From assembly GCA_900554705.1 (NCBI GenBank), contig USIH01000078.1, positions 1 to 9,326 on the forward strand: a DNA stretch of 9,326 bases, in the 5' to 3' direction. Shown piece after piece: positions 6,141 through 9,326 of the stretch. The position numbers and the translations under genes are program-made. The notes below the pieces were generated by a model that was not told where the DNA came from, searched no databases, and was given only the letters and a program-made list of their open reading frames with translations. This DNA is from an uncultured Eubacteriales bacterium (lineage in GTDB: Bacteria; Bacillota; Clostridia; Oscillospirales; Oscillospiraceae). Each line of letters starts with the position of its first letter. Position 1 is the stretch's first letter.

Positions 6141-6527
6141 ATGGTTGGAATTGTTTTGGCAAGTCACGGCGCTCTCGCCGATGGTATGAAGGACGCAGCG
6201 GTCATGCTCTTTGGCAGCGCGGAACAGGTCACCTGCGTCTCGCTGCTTCCCGGGGAGGACTCCGCCGAATTTCTGGAGCGTCTTCGCGGCGCGATCGACG
6301 CCGTGGACACAGGTGAGGGTGCAATCGTCCTGTGCGATATTCTCGGCGGCACACCAAGCAACCGCTCCGCCATGCTGCTTGACCGCGCGCAGGTGATTGC
6401 CGGTATGAATCTGCCGCTGCTGCTGGAGCTGCTGGGGCAGCGTCTGGACGGGACGCTTGATCTGGAGCATTTGCTCTCCGTCGGCCGCAACGGCGTGGTG
6501 CACATGAACCCGATGTTCCATATGTAA
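6141..6527 (+). CDS. PTS EIIA component, mannose/fructose/sorbose family, single domain
   Basis: This 128-residue cytoplasmic phosphocarrier domain accepts phosphate from HPr on an active-site histidine and normally passes it to EIIB. The sequence has the EIIA-Man pattern: VGIVLASHGALADGM with phospho-acceptor His9, a central acidic helix, IVLCDILGGTPSNRSAML (about 72-89) and IAGMNLPLLLELL. I set the start at ATG 6141, with AAGGAG (6125-6130) 10 nt upstream; an in-frame ATG at 6111 would leave the AAGGAG inside the gene. No EIIB, EIIC or EIID gene is in this window, and the next gene is an unrelated membrane protein. It may serve a permease encoded elsewhere or act as a regulatory phospho-switch. 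DhaM-like EIIA domains are related, but CDILGGTPSN fits the Man type. Confidence 0.9.
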   Translation: MVGIVLASHGALADGMKDAAVMLFGSAEQVTCVSLLPGEDSAEFLERLRGAIDAVDTGEGAIVLCDILGGTPSNRSAMLLDRAQVIAGMNLPLLLELLGQRLDGTLDLEHLLSVGRNGVVHMNPMFHM

Positions 6528-6547
6528 AAAGAAAGGACGGGTCTGTC

Positions 6548-6925
6548 ATGAAGATCCTCTCGGCGATCACAGAAAACCTATATCTGACCATTGGGCTGTT
6601 CTGCGTCGTCATGCTCCTGAGCGAGCTGACCTTCTGCAAGCGGCAAATGCACTATAATTTCAACGACACCGAACGCATGAAAGCCCACCTTCTCAACACC
6701 AAGTTCCGCCTGAACGAGCGCGAAGGGATTGACCTCGCCAAGATCAACCTGACCATCACGCGCTGGCACTGTATCGTGCTGGTCGTCTCGGGTCTGCTGA
6801 TGATGCTCAACGTGGTCGCAGGCGGCGCGCTTTACATCGTCGGTTCGCTGGTCGTGACCTATTTCGTCATCCTGCACATCGGCAAGCAGTACGAAAACTA
6901 TCCGCTCAAGGCACCGGAAAAATAA
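6548..6925 (+). CDS. Small three-helix membrane protein of unknown function
   Basis: This 125-residue protein has one hydrophobic segment near the N-terminus (about 11-28, LYLTIGLFCVVMLLSELTF). A basic, charged cytoplasmic-looking loop of about 45 residues follows (CKRQMHYNFNDTERMKAHLLNTK...), then two closely spaced segments (about 74-89 and 91-109). The tail is short and charged (GKQYENYPLKAPEK). I do not recognise the family. AAAGGA (6532-6537) lies about 10 nt before the ATG. It begins 20 bp after the EIIA gene on the same strand and shares its promoter by position, and a hairpin follows its stop directly. Confidence 0.78.
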   Translation: MKILSAITENLYLTIGLFCVVMLLSELTFCKRQMHYNFNDTERMKAHLLNTKFRLNEREGIDLAKINLTITRWHCIVLVVSGLLMMLNVVAGGALYIVGSLVVTYFVILHIGKQYENYPLKAPEK

Positions 6926-6966
6926 GACAAGCGGCGGGGACGCGTGATGGGTTCCCGCCGCTTGTC
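6926..6966. terminator. Hairpin terminator between convergent genes
   Basis: A 13-bp perfect GC-rich stem (6926-6938 with 6954-6966) encloses a 15-nt loop. It begins on the first base after the membrane protein stop and lies 2 bp beyond the stop of the opposing lipoprotein gene. Read on the minus strand it is followed by TTATTTTT, a proper U-tract. Read on the plus strand the tail is weak (ATCTATT), so it is best as the lipoprotein terminator. Confidence 0.85.
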
Positions 6967-6968
6967 AT

Positions 6969-7844
6969 CTATTCAGGAAGCGTTCCAAAGTCGGGCGCGC
7001 CGTAGGTCAGCGACTCGACCGTGAAGATCTTCTCTCCGTAGAGCCCTTCCAGCGCAACGACAAGTCCCGTTGCCTTATCCACATAAAGCCAATATTGCTC
7101 ATACCCATTTCCCGCCGTCGCTTCATAGACATAGCATTTTCCAAAGTCGCCGATCTCCCGATCACCGTACTTTCGGTAGGTCACGCTGCCGTAGGCCTCT
7201 TCAAGAACCTCATGCGCATAGGCGCAGTAGAGCAGCATCGTGGCAGCGTTTTTCAAAAGCCCAGCCTCGCTTGCGGGTATCGCACCTTCCTGCCACGCAC
7301 CTTCCTTGCTTTTTCTGAGGTAATCGTGCTCTTCTCCGTTGTCGAGCCACATCATGTGCTCTTTGTAAAATATCTCCGAGTCGTCCGTCCAGCAAAAACT
7401 GTAGCGTCTCTCATTGGGATTCAAGCGGACCGTCAGGCGGGTATAAAAGCGATCCGTCAGCCACGTTTCCGGCTTGAGCGTCAGCGTCATCGCCGGCAGG
7501 TCGCACCACAGCGCATACCAAAGCCAATCCGATTCCTCTTCTTCGGCGTACCTCGCAATTATGATCGGGTGCGTGTCCGTGTAGCATTTTTCCGGACGAT
7601 CAAGATAGTCGCCCACCTCCGGCGCCGCCTTGATCGGCTGCTGGCTCAGAATGCGGTCTTTGCCGCGCAGATCAGACCTTGTTTCCTCCGGCTCCTCCGT
7701 TGGCGTTGTCGTCGTTGTCTGCGTCACCGTGGGCGTTTCGGTCAAACCAGCCGTGGGGCGCGCCCGCTCCTCCGTCTTCCCGCCGCAGCCCGCCATTGCA
7801 AGGCAGAGCGCAAGCAGAAGCAGTCCGGCGATCCATCGCTTCAT
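6969..7844 (-). CDS. Secreted lipoprotein of unknown function
   Basis: This 291-residue protein starts MKRWIAGLLLLALCLAMAGC, a clear type II signal peptide with lipobox LAMAGC and the lipid-accepting Cys20, so it should be anchored outside the membrane. A low-complexity Thr/Glu/Pro linker follows (about 21-65, containing TQTTTTTPTEEPEE). A globular domain rich in Trp and Tyr comes next. Its C-terminal stretch YWLYVDKATGLVVALEG resembles the beta-hairpin logic of LolA/outer-membrane-carrier-like or DUF4412-type domains, but I cannot assign a family. I chose ATG 7844: a GGGAGGG site lies about 6 nt upstream and it begins the signal peptide, whereas the frame open to 7949 would overlap the promoter. 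It is a single-gene unit with its own promoter and terminator. Confidence 0.85.
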   Translation of the reverse strand: MKRWIAGLLLLALCLAMAGCGGKTEERARPTAGLTETPTVTQTTTTTPTEEPEETRSDLRGKDRILSQQPIKAAPEVGDYLDRPEKCYTDTHPIIIARYAEEEESDWLWYALWCDLPAMTLTLKPETWLTDRFYTRLTVRLNPNERRYSFCWTDDSEIFYKEHMMWLDNGEEHDYLRKSKEGAWQEGAIPASEAGLLKNAATMLLYCAYAHEVLEEAYGSVTYRKYGDREIGDFGKCYVYEATAGNGYEQYWLYVDKATGLVVALEGLYGEKIFTVESLTYGAPDFGTLPE

Positions 7845-7851
7845 ATGCTTC

Positions 7852-7895
7852 CCTCCCTCTCTTATATTTCTAATTATAATCATATCAGAGGGAGG
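7852..7895. repeat. 9-bp dyad flanking the lipoprotein promoter -10 box
   Basis: CCTCCCTCT at 7852-7860 and its exact complement AGAGGGAGG at 7887-7895 face each other across 26 bp that contain the -10 box. The proximal arm overlaps the ribosome binding site and the distal arm sits in the promoter spacer, so an RNA hairpin cannot form from the promoter's own transcript. It could be a DNA operator, or chance arising from two purine-rich tracts. Confidence 0.35.
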
Positions 7896-7907
7896 ATGTT
7901 TTGTCAA
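7879..7907 (-). promoter_or_regulatory. Strong sigma-A promoter of the lipoprotein gene
   Basis: On the minus strand TTGACA (7902-7907), a 17-bp spacer and TATGAT (7879-7884) form a near-consensus vegetative promoter. The start would be near 7872, with a leader of under 30 nt including the GGGAGGG ribosome binding site. Confidence 0.85.
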
Positions 7908-7934
7908 CACTTTGTCGTGCCTATGCCACAGAAA

Positions 7935-8009
7935 AACGCAGACGCCCACACATTTGAACCGCTCCCTGTCTACTTGACAGGGAGCGGTTCAAATGTGGAT
8001 GCCTGCGTT
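7935..8009. terminator. Very long hairpin, likely terminator of the SDR operon
   Basis: The core is a perfect 22-bp stem (7949-7970 with 7976-7997) around a 5-nt loop. It continues outward as an imperfect arm (7935-7948 with 7998-8009), ending in a matching AACGCAG/CTGCGTT, with a 2-nt bulge and three transition mismatches. It lies 16 bp past the stop of the minus-strand SDR gene. The minus strand reads CGTTTTTC on leaving the stem, a short U-tract. T-rich sequence also flanks the plus-strand side (8012-8016). It is far longer than usual terminator stems, so a palindromic repeat element acting as a terminator is also possible. Confidence 0.75.
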
Positions 8010-8025
8010 CGTTTTTGGCGTTTTA

Positions 8026-8790
8026 TCAGAAGCCCAGCATCAGGCCGCCGGAGAGGTCGACCACACTGCCGACCATCAGGCGGCAGTTTTCGCTCGTGAT
8101 GAAGGCAGCCGTCTGCCCCAGCTCCTCCGGCTGCGCCGCACACTTCATCGGCGCGCGGTTGAGCTTCTTGGTAAACTCTTCGCCGAGGCTGCGCGTCAGG
8201 GGCGTCCAGACGAAGCCCGGGACAATGGCGTTGACATAGATCTTATACGGTGCGAACTCGACCGCCGCCGAGCGCGTCAGACCCAGCTCGCCGTGCTTAT
8301 TGGTCACATACGCGCCGCGTCCGCGCGTCGTGGTGGAGAACGCGGCCTTGGAAAGGATATTGACAATGTCGCCGCCCTTGCCGTCATCCTTGTTGCGTCT
8401 GCCGAACTCGCGGATCGTCAGGAAATAGGCGGTGACGTTATTCTTGAGGTAGTAGTCCCATTCGTCGTTTTCAATGTCGGTAATATAACACGTCTTGTTG
8501 CTGCCCGCGTTATTGATGAGGATGTCGACCCGACCGAACGCACGCTCCGCCTCGTCAAAGGCGCGCACGACGTCCTCTTCGCGGCTCATGTCCGCCTGCA
8601 CCGCGATGACGGGCGTGTCAAATTCCTCATGCAGCGCCGCAGCGAAGGCGTTGCTCTCCTCCGGATCGGAGCGGTAGACGATCACGACGTTCGCGCCCGC
8701 CTGCGCAAAGGCGCGACTGATGCCGCCGCCGATGCCCTTGGCACCGCCGGTCACAAGTACGGTATGTCCCTTATGGTCAATGGAAATCAT
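8026..8790 (-). CDS. SDR-family NAD(P)-dependent oxidoreductase
   Basis: This 254-residue classical short-chain dehydrogenase is close in layout to FabG and sugar/polyol dehydrogenases. The coenzyme motif is TGGAKGIG (14-21). Arg40-Ser41 after the second strand (VIVYRSDPEE) points to NADP(H) preference. The structural NNAG is at 93-96, the catalytic Asn is in the KNNVT region (117-118), the Ser is Ser147 (NILSKA), and Tyr161 and Lys165 lie in YVTNK. Pro191-Gly192 and the C-terminal VVDLSGGLMLGF fit the family. An AAGGAGG lies 6 nt before the ATG. It follows the HAD phosphatase gene by 15 bp, so the two are cotranscribed. FabG is possible, but no fatty-acid genes are nearby, so a sugar or alcohol substrate is as likely. 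Confidence 0.9.
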   Translation of the reverse strand: MISIDHKGHTVLVTGGAKGIGGGISRAFAQAGANVVIVYRSDPEESNAFAAALHEEFDTPVIAVQADMSREEDVVRAFDEAERAFGRVDILINNAGSNKTCYITDIENDEWDYYLKNNVTAYFLTIREFGRRNKDDGKGGDIVNILSKAAFSTTTRGRGAYVTNKHGELGLTRSAAVEFAPYKIYVNAIVPGFVWTPLTRSLGEEFTKKLNRAPMKCAAQPEELGQTAAFITSENCRLMVGSVVDLSGGLMLGF

Positions 8791-8805
8791 AAAAGCCTCC
8801 TTATT

Positions 8806-9326
8806 TCAACAGGAAAGGCCGAGCTGCTGCGCAAGAAAACGCGCAACGCCGTCCTCGCCGTTGGTCACGGTTTGATAAGCCGCCCGTTGCAGCACCTCCG
8901 GCGCGGCATTGCCCATGGCAACGCCGTAGCCCACCGCTTCGAGCATCGTCAGATCGTTCGGCGCGTCGCCGAACGCCGCCGCCTCCTGCGGCGAAATGTG
9001 CAAATGATCCAATAGCGCAAGCAATGCGTTGCCCTTGGTCGCCATGCGGTCGTTGATCTCGATGTTGAACCAGCACGCGCTGGAAACGCGCAGCTCCGGA
9101 TAGGCGGAAAGCTGCTCCATCAGCCGTGCGCGCAGCGCACGGTCAGGCGTGATCACGCCCAGCTTTTCAATTTCCGGCGGATCGGTAAGCAGCTTCTCCG
9201 CAAGCCCCTCGACCGGACGGAATTTCTCGGCACGCACGGGGCCAATGTATTCCCGATAGATCTGCGCAAAGGGCGCGTCGATGCACGCCTTGCCGCTGAT
9301 GAACGCGTGCCACGCCACACCCGCCT
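8806..9326 (-). CDS. Cof-type HAD-IIB phosphatase (5'-truncated by window edge)
   Basis: This is the C-terminal ~172 residues of a haloacid-dehalogenase superfamily hydrolase of the Cof/YbjI type; such enzymes dephosphorylate sugar phosphates and other small phosphoesters in the cytoplasm. Visible motifs are the conserved Lys of KGNALLALL (codon near 9034-9036), the Mg-binding GDAPND (Asp codon at 8965-8967), VAMGNA, and the terminal TNGEDGVARFL. The C2-type cap lies upstream. The frame stays open to the right edge; a GTG at 9318 is within the coding region and is not taken as the start. Whole members are about 270 residues, so roughly 100, including the nucleophile DxD motif, lie outside. 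It leads the SDR gene by 15 bp. Confidence 0.87.
   Translation of the reverse strand, partial: AGVAWHAFISGKACIDAPFAQIYREYIGPVRAEKFRPVEGLAEKLLTDPPEIEKLGVITPDRALRARLMEQLSAYPELRVSSACWFNIEINDRMATKGNALLALLDHLHISPQEAAAFGDAPNDLTMLEAVGYGVAMGNAAPEVLQRAAYQTVTNGEDGVARFLAQQLGLSC

Noticed and set aside
7984..7997. tRNA T-arm-like GGTTCAAAT in the right arm of the long hairpin
   Set aside because: The sequence is fully paired with the left arm, and no acceptor, D or anticodon arms can be drawn around it.
7095..8099. 334-codon plus-strand frame opposite the lipoprotein gene
   Set aside because: It crosses the lipoprotein promoter and the long hairpin, and the minus strand has a clear signal peptide and lipobox.
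7993..9015. 340-codon plus-strand frame opposite the SDR and HAD genes
   Set aside because: It begins in the hairpin arm and is antisense to two enzymes with intact motifs.

Overview
The window looks like chromosomal DNA from an endospore-forming, fairly GC-rich clostridial Firmicute (Oscillospiraceae/Ruminococcaceae-like). The evidence is a SpoVAC spore-membrane protein, a PheB-type ACT protein, a mannose-family PTS EIIA, AGGAGG-type ribosome binding sites and classic TTGACA/TATAAT-like promoters. I see no mobile element, RNA gene or CRISPR array. The taxonomic placement is inferred from gene content only.

Layout. (1) At 144-584 (-) spoVAC stands back to back with a two-gene unit at 707-1871 (+): pheB and a membrane-anchored protein of unknown function. 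Their shared 122-bp gap holds a sigma-G-like promoter facing spoVAC and a sigma-A-type extended -10 promoter facing pheB. (2) A bidirectional hairpin terminator (1871-1902) separates this from a four-gene minus-strand operon (5920 down to 1921): a divergent class II aldolase, a D-2-hydroxyacid dehydrogenase, a zinc MDR alcohol/polyol dehydrogenase, and an AEC-family carrier. Gaps are 15-27 bp and a near-consensus promoter (5969-5997) sits upstream. (3) Diverging from it, with its own promoter, is a pair at 6141-6925 (+): a lone PTS EIIA(Man) domain protein and a three-helix membrane protein. (4) A GC-rich hairpin (6926-6966) lies between this pair and a convergent single-gene lipoprotein unit (6969-7844, -), which has its own strong promoter. 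(5) A very long hairpin (7935-8009) closes another minus-strand operon, which holds an SDR oxidoreductase (8026-8790) and the 3' part of a Cof-type HAD phosphatase running off the right edge.

The part most worth attention is the aldolase/dehydrogenase/dehydrogenase/carrier operon. It has the composition of a small catabolic route for a polyol or sugar acid: oxidation by the Zn enzyme, 2-oxo/2-hydroxy acid interconversion, C-C cleavage, and transport of an organic acid. The aldolase has lost one of the three canonical zinc histidines and has changed several substrate-loop residues, so its chemistry may not be that of a standard fructose- or tagatose-bisphosphate aldolase. The substrate cannot be read from sequence alone.
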